Below, piece after piece: positions 26,845 through 38,900 of a stretch of 64,000 bases of DNA. Made by a program: the position numbers and the translations under genes. Source of the stretch: Entomortierella parvispora (lineage: Eukaryota; Mortierellomycota; Mortierellomycetes; Mortierellales; Mortierellaceae); NCBI GenBank assembly GCA_963573315.1, contig OY752143.1:2418001-2482000 (forward strand), written 5' to 3'. The notes under the pieces were generated by a model. It was not told the DNA's origin. It saw only the letters and a list, made by a program, of their open reading frames with translations, and ran no database searches. The first letter of the stretch is position 1, and every line of letters starts with the position of its first letter.

Positions 26845-27702
26845 TTAATGGTCTCCCTTGAAGAGGAGTGCGGGACCCGCCAAGATATGGGAACCGTCCT
26901 TGTCCGTGATGGGGGTCTTTGTGTCGGTAATGACGACATAGAAATACCCATTGACCTCCTCGGGAAGAGTGCAGTCTGAGCGAAGCGATACCTCGACCTT
27001 GTTAGCAAACAAGAACTGGCACCACTCTGTCTTGGCGCCGTGGCCCTTGAAGGAGGTCGAGACCTTGCCCGAATCAGAATCCAGAGTGGCTGTCAATTGG
27101 TTGTAGGGAGTAACACCAAGATTGAAAGGACAGGACACGATGAAGCTGGAGGCCATCGTGATGATCTCCCGGGCGGTCAAAGGAGTATCAAAGGAGTAAG
27201 GAGTACCCTCACCCCCAAACAAGGAGTTCAAGAAGGAAGACTGGCGGGCCTCCACCGTGGTGATTGTACCTGCAGTTGTCAACAATCCGCCTTTAAGACT
27301 GGAGGCGGCACCGAGGTAGGCCGAGACACCTGTCTGCTCGAGCGCGCGAGAGATACTCACAAAGTCGTGAACATCTGACACGGGAAAGTTGTACTTGCAT
27401 GCGGGGACGGGCGTTTGCTTCAAGGACTTGATGACAGAGGTCAGAACGTCGACATGAGTGCTTTCGTGTTCTCCGATGTGGACGAAATATTCGCGGACCT
27501 TGCCGTCGAAACCGGCATGGTTAAAGTCCTCTTGGGAGAACTTTGCGAGACCCTCTTTGTAAAACGTGGCCTCGAGATGCTCGAGGGTCAAGGCAAAGTT
27601 AAGGATATCAGTGGAAGCGTCGCGCTTGGAGAGACGGGCAGGAATGGCCGAAACTGCAGAGACGGCAATTGCGGAGGCAATGGCGAGGATGGAGAAACGC
27701 AT
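26845..27702 (-). CDS. Secreted ferritin-like-domain protein (Rds1/desiccation-related type)
   Basis: A single exon of 285 residues. It starts with a signal peptide (MRFSILAIASAIAVSAVSA) and a possible dibasic KR processing site soon after. The ferritin-like helical domain follows: ILNFALTLEHLEATFYKEGL and YFVHIGEHESTHVDVLTS carry the spaced Glu/His residues of the four-helix bundle. A C-terminal beta-rich part ends the protein. Members are secreted or wall-associated and often stress- or sporulation-induced; a ferroxidase role has not been shown for the group. A TATAAAA box on this strand lies at 27845-27851, 143 bp before the ATG, suggesting tightly regulated expression. Confidence 0.9.
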   Translation of the reverse strand: MRFSILAIASAIAVSAVSAIPARLSKRDASTDILNFALTLEHLEATFYKEGLAKFSQEDFNHAGFDGKVREYFVHIGEHESTHVDVLTSVIKSLKQTPVPACKYNFPVSDVHDFVSISRALEQTGVSAYLGAASSLKGGLLTTAGTITTVEARQSSFLNSLFGGEGTPYSFDTPLTAREIITMASSFIVSCPFNLGVTPYNQLTATLDSDSGKVSTSFKGHGAKTEWCQFLFANKVEVSLRSDCTLPEEVNGYFYVVITDTKTPITDKDGSHILAGPALLFKGDH

Positions 27703-28324
27703 GGCTTGAATTGGGGATAGAAAGGTGGGATAAGATTGGAAAGAGTGGAGAGGTGTGTTTCAAGTGTGCAAGTGTGGTCGAGAGAGGAAGACAGTTGCAG
27801 AGGAGTTGGAGAATGAGAGGCGATTTAGGATAAACGGAGGTGCATTTTATAGAGAAGGATGGAAAAACCCGAAAAACTTCAAGCTACCAGCGCGTCTTGG
27901 GCTTGTCTTTCGATCAGATAAATCGTCGATACTGAGTGGGTGTGAGTGGCAGCGCGAATCGCAGAAATTCCCAAACTCCACATATGTCCCCTCGCCTCCA
28001 AGCCGGGCGGAAGCCTCGTCAATTGCTTGTGGATCTCGATGAGAATTAGCACGACCTGGGCTTGGTGATGTTCCGCGAGAGGCAGTGAAAAAATTTATAG
28101 CTCGTTTTTTGAGACAAGAATAACGCGGGGCTCAACTGAAGGAATGGTAGGAGGGACGAAAGGCGGGGGCAGATGTAAACGCGACAAAAAATAGAGAGGG
28201 CTGAGGATTTTGGCGGGTGGACGGTCGCACTTCGCCTGTCCGCGACTCTTTTTTTAGACGGGAATGTCCCCTTTAGTACCTCTGCATCTCATGAAGTCTC
28301 CTTCTCGTGGACTCTCTTGCTGTA
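27703..28324. other. Upstream region of ferritin-like gene up to the transposon
   Basis: This 622-bp stretch contains the TATA box above and a GC-rich stretch with short purine runs. No second gene was seen. It ends at the TA dinucleotide (28323-28324) used as target by the pogo element. Confidence 0.5.
27845..27851 (-). promoter_or_regulatory. TATA box of the ferritin-like gene
   Basis: The minus strand reads CTCTATAAAATGC here. The distance to the start codon (143 bp) leaves a 5' UTR of about 110 nt. Confidence 0.65.
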
Positions 28325-28453
28325 CCGTGAAATTTATTGAATCCGGACAGAATCACTATGTTTTCATCCGGATTCCAAAACAACTCGATTAAATTGAACT
28401 CAATTTAATTAGAATAAAAACGCTCAGTCACATGATCGGCCGTTGCGTTTTAC
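28325..28453 (+). repeat. Left TIR of the pogo element
   Basis: Starts CCGTGAAATTTATTG and ends GCGTTTTAC. It has internal dyads: GAATCCGGA (28339-28347) against TCCGGATTC (28367-28375), and a 22-bp near-perfect palindrome (28388-28409, 10-bp arms around AC). The transposase stop codon (28450-28452) lies inside this repeat. Confidence 0.95.
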
Positions 28454-30630
28454 TCGTCTAGGAAACTAAAGAAATCTTGGTTGTATACACAAGGTCCCTC
28501 ATCGGTATATCTAGCCGTATTGGAATCTCCGTCTATTTCTTCCTCAGCATTTTCTTCACCATCTCCCTTGGCACTCGCTCTATGCATGTCGGCCTCCCTT
28601 CGAGCAGCAGAGACACGAGCAGCTTTACGGAAGAACTCCTTCGCTGCTCCTCGGAACTCCTTTTCAACAGCTGACCCGTTCAACATCGACTCCCTGCCTC
28701 GCCTCACTCCTGCAGGGCTGTTCCAAGAAAACCCAAATTCAGGGTCGTTCAAGAGGCTAAATGCATCCTCAAAGTCTTCGTCGACGATAGGTGAACTATA
28801 CAGCACATTGTCATAGCTAGATGCGCGTGTGCGTTGCGGGGTAGTTGGATAGTCCGCCACCTCCTCTGCTCCTTCGTCTTCAACAAGATCTGGCTGCAGT
28901 GCAAGCTCCTCATCAGCCAATTGCTGCCGATCTTTCTCGCCAATACGCTTAAGGTTCCAGTTGTTGTCCTTCCCGACTGTGGCTATCAAGTGCTCGAAAT
29001 CGGTCAGCTCCTTTTCCTTGAACTGGTTGCGTTTGGTGTAGTCGGTTAACTCTAGTTGTTCTTGCATGCGGGGTCGACGGCGTCGTAAATCGTCGCGTAT
29101 CTCTGGCGGGAGAATAGGTACATGGGCGAAACAATTTCGAATTGTTGATGCCTTCACTCGATTCCAGGCGTATGGAAGAAGAGACCATGCATGACCATTG
29201 CTGATCGATTTTGAGTCACCATGGTTGACAGTGATACATGTTTCTTGGCTGAGCATCTCCAGATACGCGCGCTTGAAAACACTGAAGCAACCTGCGTCCA
29301 GGGGTTGGGTCATTGAGGTGGAGTTCTTGGGCAGTCGCTGGATACGAAGAAATTTCCAGGGGATGCCATTCTCTTGATCACGCATATCAATATTGTTGTG
29401 CGCAGGGCAAGAATCCAGAAGGAGAAGGGACGGTCTATCGAGTTGATCATCGAAGATTCTCAGCCACTCCATGAAAATGGAGCCTGTCATCCACCCACTA
29501 TTCGTGATCCTGATGGTCATCAGCTTCAAAGCCTCAGAATCCACGTCCCTCGCGCGGTTTCTAGCTGAAGAAAGTGAAAGAGCAGTGGGTTAAGAAAGTT
29601 ACATTGAGTAATGGTCTTCATAAAAGGTGTTTATATTATTACCTATGAGCAAAGGGCGCAGGGAGCTCCTCTCCTTGGACAGTGTAATGGAAGAGCCGGA
29701 AGCATTGACACACATCAAAAGAGAAACACGGCATTCTCGGAGAGGTTTGCCACCAGCCTTACTATCAGGCACTGTGTACGACTTGGTATTCAACTCCTTC
29801 AAGTAAAGGCCCGTCTCATCGCAGTTGTATATATCCTCAGCACGATAGTAGGAGCATAGATTGCGGATCTCGACAAGCTCGGGTTCAATTGCATCGATAT
29901 TGACGGAGCCAGCCTCGCCACGAAGCTGACAATACGAGATTTGATGCCTTTTCTTGAAAGAGTCGAACCATGCTGCAGAAAAGGACGGCACCACACCGTC
30001 ATCTTGATCATCAGCCTCAAAGGAATCTTGTAGAACGAAGTAGGTCGTATCAGCGGCCTTTCGTATCATCTTTCCAGACACAGGGACACAGTTCTTCCGC
30101 TGCTGCTGCAACCAATGGAGCACGATCGTCTCCACCCTATTGTTCTTCATGTTGACCATGTTCTTGGCGCCTGCTGGGAGCAGTGGTGCTTTCTGCCTTA
30201 TTTTGTCTTCGTTTTTAAGCCAATCACCCAAGGTCGACGACTTCAAAGAGATTCCAATCATATGGCCAAATCTCTCGTAGGTGACTTTTTTTGCGAACAT
30301 GCTCTCGATGGAAACGAGGTAGTGGTATATGTCCAAGAGTTCAACCTTGGTGTTTAATTCTTTGCACTCCTTGACCATCGAGATCCTGTATTCCTGAAGC
30401 GTTGGGAGAACAACACCTGCGAGAACACTACCGCTCCTTGCGGCAGCCAAGAGCGATTGGTACTGTGAGTTCCAAGTGGCATCCCTTTTCTTGAGCTCAC
30501 TCTGTGTGTATCTTCTGGTTACTGGCTGCAGTTGAAAGATGCTCTTGGGAATGGAAGACGATGGAGGACGTGTTTTCTTGGAGGCAGGACCTTTGACTGC
30601 GGTAGAGCTCGGCCGCTTTGCTGGCGGCAT
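28450..30630 (-). CDS. Pogo-type transposase (CENP-B HTH plus DDE domain)
   Basis: Two exons (29643-30630 and 28450-29564, 78-bp intron) encode 700 residues. A basic N-terminus (MPPAKRPSSTAVKGPASKK) is followed by helix-turn-helix regions of the CENP-B/Tc5 type (VTYERFGHMIGISLKSSTLG; VETIVLHWLQQQRK to AWFDSFKKRHQI). The DDE domain has D271 (YNCDETGL), D380 (LLLLDSCPAHNN) and D419 (MTQPLDAG), so the last two aspartates are separated by 38 residues. The tail is acidic and Arg/Glu-rich. It should bind the TIRs and perform cut-and-paste transposition at TA. No inactivating change was seen. Confidence 0.95.
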
Positions 30631-30716
30631 GCTGTAAGGGAGATTGGTATATGTATAGGTTGTTAAAGGTCAGGAATGGGCGAAACGCGAGAAGATGATG
30701 TCTGACCCGTCGTGTC

Positions 30717-30845
30717 GTAAAACGCAACGGCCGATCATGTGACTGAGCGTTTTTATTCTAATTAAATTGAGTTCAATTTAATCGAGTTGTTTTGGAATCC
30801 GGATGAAAACATAGTGATTCTGTCCGGATTCAATAAATTTCACGG
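30717..30845 (-). repeat. Right TIR of the pogo element
   Basis: Exact reverse complement of the left TIR by my reading, with the same two internal dyads. Its inner end is 86 bp upstream of the transposase ATG, so the repeat probably includes or overlaps the transposase promoter. Confidence 0.95.
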
Positions 30846-30847
30846 TA

Positions 30848-32965
30848 CATGAACGTTTCTTTGATTCTCGCGTGGGGGCGTTTTCGCAGGTTTTACTGGA
30901 ACGGTGTTAGACAGATATCTTCAAGACGTACTGTTACGACTACCACTGATCTATCTTGGACGTAATCAGCAGAGACGTCATTCTCGATCACTGAGGGCGT
31001 CTGCTCTCCAAAAGTTTTGAGGTTAGACTTGAAGCCCTACGTGCTGACGAGCAGGATTCGCATATTCCGGTCTGTCATGGCATAAAGTGAGAGCGCGCGC
31101 GCGCGTTGCCACCAAGTTTATTTGCTTGTGGTCTCTGGTTTGTGGTTTGTGCCGCCAATCATTCATCGACACTGCAGAAACGTCCGAGCAACACAATCCA
31201 CTGTGGGGACTGCATTTCCCGAGGTTGCACGGAAGATGTCGATTCCAACTTTCAGAGACACACCAATAGCTCCTTTCCTGGCAACATGGGCACCTCACCG
31301 TGAACCCATTGGTTTGGAACCATTGCATTGAAGCAAACAAAACAACAAGGTCATTGAGCTGTCTCCATCTTCTTGTGCAAGAACTATAATAGAACATCCC
31401 AGTCCGGTCGACCCTCTATTTTGTTCTTTACTCACGTTGTCGATCCGTCTTACTCTCAAGTCAGCACTAGTGGAGATTGCGCCCAACTTGCTGCTCATCG
31501 AAAAATGGCCAAAGAGCACACTAAGGTCCAGCGCTGTCTCCCCATGTTGTTCGAAAGCTATTACAGTGGAGTGAACCTCCTGGGCTGCACAATGGAAAGA
31601 GAATTGAAAGAGACTTGAAAGAGACTTGAAAGAGACTTGACTCTGAAGTTTCAGCACAAGTTGGAAGAGTCTCAAAAAAAATATATATATATATATAAAG
31701 TGCGCGCGCGAGAGTTCAGACGCGACAGCTTAAGCAATTGATCCACAAGAACCCAACTATCCAGCCTGCCAGTCCCCTGTCAGGGACAAAACGACTCGGC
31801 CAGTTCTCAAATGAAAAGCACATGCACTTCTCCTTTATTAAAAGATGAAGGAGATGATGGCATAGAGCATGCCCACGGGCATGGTCAGGTCAGGCCCACT
31901 GGGTTGCTTTCTGCCGAAGGCTGTGCACTGTCCTTCCTGTGGCTGCTAGTGTGACACTGCCAAGTCCGTCCCCGATGTGGTGCAGCGAATGGACGGCAAC
32001 GCGCTTCTCGGCCGAGAGTCGACTATACGAAAAGGAGCTGGGGCTGTGGCGTCCCAGCAATGACATAAGCGGTGCAGCAGCAGGGACGCTCCACCTGTCC
32101 TGTCCATCCGCCGCAAAAATATCGCAGCAGCGGAGTCGGTCGGTTGACCAGCAGCGTCGTTGCCTTTTTGCCAAGAGGGGCGAGTGCAGGCCATGCGAGA
32201 CATGGACCCAGCAGCTTGCCGTTGCTCTCAAGAAAAAAAATAAGAGTGGAATAGAAAAAAAAAAAATAAAGAGCGAACGGACGCACAGGGAACAGCGCTG
32301 TTCAAGGTGGAGCAAGAGCAAAGGAAAGGGGGGAGCGATTGTGCCCGAATCCATTTCGCATCCTCCTCTTCTCTCCTTCTCTCTCCTCATCCCATCCGCT
32401 GCTCACCCCTGCTCCCTGCCCGCCCTCTCTACTTCTCTACTTCACCCCCCTAATTCTGCGCACGCGGCAGCGGACTCTTGACCAGCAGCATACCCCCCAG
32501 CCAAGTCATCAATTGCAGGAGCTGCTCATCAGCCGCATTCGACCATAACAACAACAACAGAGCAGCAAATACAACAATCGCAGCAACCCGCCATCCATCA
32601 GCACAAGATTCATTGTCGCTTCTGCCATGGTGCCCTGGACCTGCACCCCTGACGCAAAGACCTGCCTCTCGGACAGGTAAAGCAGCCGTTGCGACTTTGC
32701 CGCAATACGCGACGAGAAACAAAAGAACGCGCGCTGTTCCCACACGCGTCTCTTTCGTCTTCTTGTGCCTTCACCTTCGCCTCCTCCCATGCCCTTCTCG
32801 CTCCTCGGATCCTAACCTCCTAACCCCGTCTGTGCTGCGTTTTGTTGTGTTGTGTTTGCTCTCCTTTGTCCTCGTAGTCTTCTGCAGCTGATCCCAACTT
32901 GCATCATCGTCTTTTCATCCCTGGCTTTCATTTCGGCGGAATGTGGGCGACAGGACCGCCGACGC
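30848..32965. other. 2.1-kb stretch with no recognisable gene
   Basis: Several ORFs of 60-170 codons exist on both strands, but none shows family motifs, consistent codon structure or splice logic. Visible are an alternating purine-pyrimidine GC run at 31093-31105, a direct triplication of the unit AGAGACTTGAA around 31610-31640, an (AT)n run at 31681-31697 and A-runs at 32230-32270. The right part, pyrimidine-rich from about 32330, is probably 5' UTR and promoter of the ABC transporter gene. Confidence 0.5.
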
Positions 32966-35900
32966 ATGTTCAACCGTTTCTCGAGCGAGGTTGTCGTCGA
33001 AGGAGACCATCATTCGGATAACGAAGGAGAAGTCGTCAGCTCGCCCAGACTTTTAAAGCCAAAGAGAACATTCTCCTTGGCTATCCTTCGCTGCACTGGC
33101 GCTTTTGCGCAGATCGGTCTATTCGCCTATCTCGCCAGCCAAAAACTGGGCGACCTCAACAACACAGACCCTGGACTGCCCCCACCATCACACTCGAGCC
33201 CAGGACCCAGGTTCATGGGCAGAGAAATCAATGAGGATTGGCCATTGTGGCTGCCGGTCATGCACGGGATTGTTTGGGTCTATGCCTCGATTCTGTCGGT
33301 CGTTTCTCTTCTTCATCCTCGCCTTTCGAACCCCTACAGACTAGTGACGCATCTGGACATCATCTATCTGACAACGGCAGCAGCAGGACTCTTTCATTTC
33401 CTGCAGAACGATTTTGGGCGCCCTCTCGGCCTGTGGACATTGGATGACCAGATTTCGGGCTTGTCCTCACTCGTGTCGGCTGCCATGTGTGTGTTGACAT
33501 TGGCCACCAAACCCCTGGTTCTGCCTCAAGCTCACAAAGGACCCGGGAAACACTCTAGAGGCGTAAGTTTGATTCTGCATGGGTCGCAATGTTCCCTGGT
33601 AGTGTTGAAAGCTTACCGATAGTGTCCTCCTTAGGTCATCTCCCCGGAAACACGGTCGTCGCTATACGCCAGGATTGCATTCACCTGGCTTCATCCTATG
33701 GTTCTCAAGTCATTCAAAGGAAAACTGCAGGAATCTGATGTCTGGGCAATGGATAAAGCGCTTAGAGTGAAAACCGTCTTTCAGGAATACCTTGAAAACA
33801 GGTACGCAATATACGCGAAACAGTCTAAAGGAACGCCCCGGTTTTCACCAAGAGAACATCACTAACTGGCTGTTATCGATAGACAATCGACGGTGTTTGT
33901 TACTATGCTGTCGATATTCAAGTTGGATTTGGCTCAGCAATACATCTGGGCTTTAATCTGGACCGGCCTGAGCATGGTCCCTCCATTTGTCGTGTTCAAA
34001 CTGCTTAAATTTGCCCAGGATCTCTCAAGTTACAACCGCAACGAGGCTCTCTTTTATGTGGCTGCTCTTTTGGTGTCTACTGTGGTCCGTTCAGCAGGTC
34101 TGTTCAGTATCTTTTCATGAGATATCAATTCAGACATCGTTTCGATGGGCACACGTTCCTACCCGCTAACTTGAATGCCTTTTTGTTCCATTCTGCTTTT
34201 AGTTATGCAACGTGGACTGCATATGGGCCAGCGAGTTGCCACGCAAGCGATGGGCATGTCTTCGGGTCTGATTTATGAAAAGCTTTCTCTTCGAAAGGAT
34301 ATGGTCCCTGTGGACTACGAAATCTCTGGTAGGCGGCTTAACTTTGTTGATAGGTGTTAACTTGCATTTCATCCACCAAAGAGTCACTCACCGAAACCTT
34401 GCTCTCTAATGTAGATCTCATGTGCGTGGATGTGAAGCACATTGGACAAGGCTGGAAAAATATGTTTTATCTTATGATCTATCCATCGATGGTAAGCATC
34501 AACGTGGATGGATCCGCTTGGTCGAAGCAACAACATTCTGATTTTCGACATTTCTATCTGATCTTAGTTTGTCCTTTCCACCATTCAACTTTATGGATAT
34601 ATCGGTCACTCTGCCTGGGCTGGCGGAATTGCGGTGGTTGCTTGGTACCCCATCTCAGCTCTCGCTAGCTATTTGTTTTCCGGTCGTTTTGACCCCGCGC
34701 CTCCAAAGTCAGATAAGAGTAGTGCGCTGATCTCTGATGTAAGTCCACTCCTGGTTATCGTCGATGACTTTTTCGAGAACTATAGTATACTTACCTTACG
34801 AGAAACTTTCGATATCAGCTTCTTTCAAACCTCAAGGCCATCAAGTACCTTGGTTGGGAAGAGATCATCATGGACAAGGTGCTCAGAGCACGTGCAGAAG
34901 AGAGAAAGTGGAACTCCAAAACAGCACAACCAGTGATGACCCTGATCTCGGTGCCTCTTGGAGGCGATTTGGTCCACGCCTTTGTCATGATTGTCATCCT
35001 CGCCACCTATACCCTCTTCTTTGGCCAAGTCTTGACTCCCGCCATTTTATTTACAACCTTGGTCTTGGTGGACCTTCAGACCACTGCCATAAACGTAGGT
35101 GTTACCAGCAATCATTCTCACTTGAGCATGTACACTATCTAACTCTGTTCACCATGTGTGCTCTAGTCGCTGCCTTCTGTGGTCATCACTGTCCGAGAGA
35201 TGCTGGATTCTGTCGTGCGAGTCAACGACTTTTTATGTGACGATGAAAATGAACGCGATACAGCCGTGGTTCGCGACAGAGAGATGGCACGTAGGGCTAA
35301 TATTCCAATCATTGGATTTGTGAACGCCACATTTGTCTGGCCTGAAGCCAAGCCTTTGCGCCCCAGAGCAGAGATGTTGTTTGTGGATGAGCCAGAAGGA
35401 GAGGACGACGATGACGATGACGATGAGAGTCAAGGACGCAGCCGAAAGTCGAGAAGAAGCAGTAGGAGATCTTCCGCCAATTGGATCATACGCACTCTCT
35501 CGCTCTTTGGGTATTCTCTGCCAGAGCGACCCGAACCTTACGCCCCAAACAATCATGGCCACAAATATGGACCTGGACTGAACGCAGCCACTGGAGAGAG
35601 GACAGATTTTGCCCTCAAGAATGTGACACTGTCGTTTCCACCAGGTCAAGTCTCGCTCATCACAGGAACAAAGGAATCAGGAAAATCTGCTCTTTTGCTC
35701 GCGCTCATCGGTGAGATGACTAGAACTTCGGGAAAAATATATTTGCCTCGCAAGGATTACTTCCATGGCAAGCAAGGATACGGAAGCGACGTCGCTTATG
35801 TTGCACAGGACCCCTGGTTGGAAATTGGTGGAGGCGGAAGTATTACCGGAAGCAGCACTGGACGAAGCACCATTCGTGATACTATTTTGTTTGGCATAGA

Positions 35901-38900
35901 AATGGACAGCGAGCGATATGACGAAGTGCTGAGCGCCTGTGTACTTGAGAATGAACTCCGTGGCTTGCCAAATGGTGACATGACCATCATTGGCGATAAG
36001 GTATGGAGTAGAATACTTTGATCAGGGTTCTTTGAAGATACCGCATTTCGTTTTACTGACCAAGAATGGATCTTTTTACTGCTCTAGAATGTTATTTGGT
36101 CCATGTCTTTGAAACAGAGAATCTCGTTGGCGCGTGCTATTTATTCCGATGTGTCACACATTTTGATGGACGACTGTTTGAGTTTTGTGGATGTCAAGAG
36201 TCGTCAGCACATTTGGAAGAACTGTATCCTGGGACCGTTGGCGCAGAACAAAACCCGCATTATTGTCAGCAATCAGTTCCACGTCAAGACATTCCTCAAC
36301 GATGTTGATTATGTTGTTGGAATCGATCAGGGAGTTGTTCTGGGTCATGGTACTGTACGCGAGGTCCTGACTCAGGGATGGATTCGTCAAGCTCCCGGTT
36401 CAACATCAATCCCAACAACCATTGTCCCAGGCGCCAGCGTTCCTGCCAACTTGGGTCAGCTTCCGCCTCGGGACCAGTCCGCGACTCTGCCGTCTGGAAT
36501 GAATGTACCAGCAGCAGCTCAGGAATTGAAGCCATCCAAGAGCGTGAGCTTGCCCGTGAACAGACTCAGCAACCTCAGTGACTATGACGATCTGGACTCT
36601 ACTCTGAGCAGAGAAACTGCTGCGGGATTCAAGGTCGGGTGGTCTACCTTTGCAACATACATCCACTCTCTCGGAACTGCATTTTTCATCCTTACTGCAC
36701 TCATGTGCCTGTTTTTGAGCCAGGCTCTGTTTGTAGTCCGAATCGGATGGCTGGGCATCTGGGCTGAAAATGAGGCTTGGGACGGTGGCGTTCAACTTGC
36801 ACACACCATTCACCATCGCATCTCAAGCCCGTCTCTTGAGCCTGAACTGCCCAAGCAAACATCTGCTACCCATGTCGAGTATCTACTGGTTTTTGCTGCA
36901 ATGGCTGCGGCGAGAGGCTTGTTTGTGGTTTGCAACGCGTTCTGTATGAGGACAGCAGCACATACCGGTGCCGACAAGATCTATGAGCGACTCTTGAATG
37001 GCGTGACCTCCGCCCGCCTGCGCGTCTTTGAGGCCAATGGAGAAAAGTCTGAAGGATCTTTTGCAGGTGACGCTGGTGGATTGTTTTCAAAGTCTACGTT
37101 GACTGGAATTAAGGATTGCTTCCAGAGGGATCTAAGCGGATTGGACGTCAAGCTTGCCAAGGAATTCTGGCAATTCGCCTCTGATGTTCTGGCTGTCATC
37201 TTAATCTTGGCCGTCTTGACCTTGATTCAGCCTTTGCTTTTGGTTCCAGCGGTGATCGTGCTGTTCATGCTGAGCTCTGTGGCCTTGCTGGGATTGGGCT
37301 TGTCCAAGGAGATGCATAGGATGGCTATTCGAGCGGACAGGATGGACAAAGATCAGTTCAAACACACATTTAGAGGTCTTGCCACCATTCGAGGTTATGG
37401 TCTCGAACGTAGGGCGCTTAAGGCCGGAATCGCTCAGGCAGAATGTTATCTGAAGACTACCTACTTTGGTTCGTGCGCGGACCGTTGGTTGCACTGGAAG
37501 GTCGATCTCTTTGGAGCTTTCATTCCGTTTACGTGCGCTGTTTTCATTTTGCAAAAAATTGAAGATTTGGACCCAGTCTTGATTGGACTGTCGTTGTACA
37601 TGTCGTTGCAGTTCAGCGACAAGGTCCTGGACTCTTTGCTTGGGTACGGCAGGATCCGCAATCGATTGCAATGGGCGCTGGAACGGACCAGGAGATACAT
37701 CCAGCAGCTGAACCTCGATGATAACAAGGAGGCACCAAGAGTAGTCGAGTCTAAGGCCCCACCCGCTGGCTGGCCTCATAGTGGAGCCGTCGAGTTTATC
37801 AACTACTCATGTAGCCGAACGGATGCGTCGGGAGCCACTGCGACTCAAATGGCAAGATCAGCCCCAACGAATGAAGAGCCAGTGCAGGTCCTCGAAGTCC
37901 TATCTCGCGACCTTCCACTGGACCCCAGAGCACCACCACCCCCAGCACCACTGCCCGCTCAGCAGTTTAACGCCCCCCTTCCCCCTCTACCCGCAACACC
38001 GCCCGGCTTTTCTATGAGCTCTCCATATGACAACAACAACCCCCCACGAACTAATACTGGAATCTCTGCTGCCAACACAATGGCTTCAGGAACCAGCTAT
38101 ATTTCCTCTAATAGTCGACTCAGTGTTGCTAGCAATGCAACTGTCATTGGACATGGATACCCATCTAGCTCAGAAGCATCCATGGCAACTTTGATTCCCT
38201 TACCCACACCATCATCTACTTTTATGGCAGGCCCTGCAGCACTGCCAACACCCCCCGCTCCAGTGGATCAACCAACTGGACTGAACCAGACTGTCGACCC
38301 CAGAGATAGGCTGTACGACTCACCCCTGCCTCCACTGCCGCCAAACGCAGTCGTACCCAACGTGAACAACAATGCTATCTTCCAGGCGAATGGATCTAAC
38401 CCAAGCGCTGCTGTTCCCCTACAATACTCTGCACCAGCGACATCAAATGAGACTGGCTTTGGTCCAATCAGCTGCACAATTCGACCTGGCGAGAAGATTG
38501 CGGTGGTCGGCCAGGCAAAGAGCGGCAAGAGCACCTTTATTCAGAGTCTCTTCCGTCTTTGGGACTCTGCTGAGGAAGATCAAAACCGAGCTGCGCGTGC
38601 CCATGACTTGGCTCTCAACGGCGTCACTGTCACTACTCATAATGATGCCCCTGTGCCACTCAACAAAGCCAAGGTCTCGTCGTCCTCGTTCTATGTCTCA
38701 TCCACTGCTACCTCGACGTCAACCTCGTCAACAAAATCCGGCAAGGGACCCCTGAGCTTCCTGAAGAGTAAAAAGACCACCCTCCTTGACGAACTGGATC
38801 CGGACCTGGGTTTGATCAAGGTTGATGGACTCGACATTAGCACCATGGGTCTTGTGGATGTTCGATCCCGGTTTTCGATTCTCTCTCAACGTGGCACGGT

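Larger units (their letters stand above)
28325..30845 (-). mobile_element. Complete pogo/Tc1-mariner-superfamily DNA transposon
   Basis: The element is 2521 bp long, bounded by TA dinucleotides (28323-28324 and 30846-30847), the expected target duplication. Terminal inverted repeats are 129 bp each (28325-28453 and 30717-30845) and read as identical base for base. It contains one intron-bearing transposase gene with no frameshift or stop. Identical TIRs and an open gene suggest a recent insertion that may be autonomous. Confidence 0.95.

Noticed and set aside
31610-31640. Tandem AGAGACTTGAA units as a minisatellite of interest
   Set aside because: Only about three units, with nothing nearby to give it meaning.
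31023-32390. ORFs of 60-170 codons between the transposon and the ABCC gene
   Set aside because: No recognisable domains, Cys/Ser-rich random composition, no supporting splice sites or promoter.
32852-32965. Upstream in-frame ATG of the ABCC gene giving an extra hydrophobic leader
   Set aside because: The leader derives from T/C-rich 5' UTR-like sequence; the ATG at 32966 gives an ordinary N-terminus. Not excluded.
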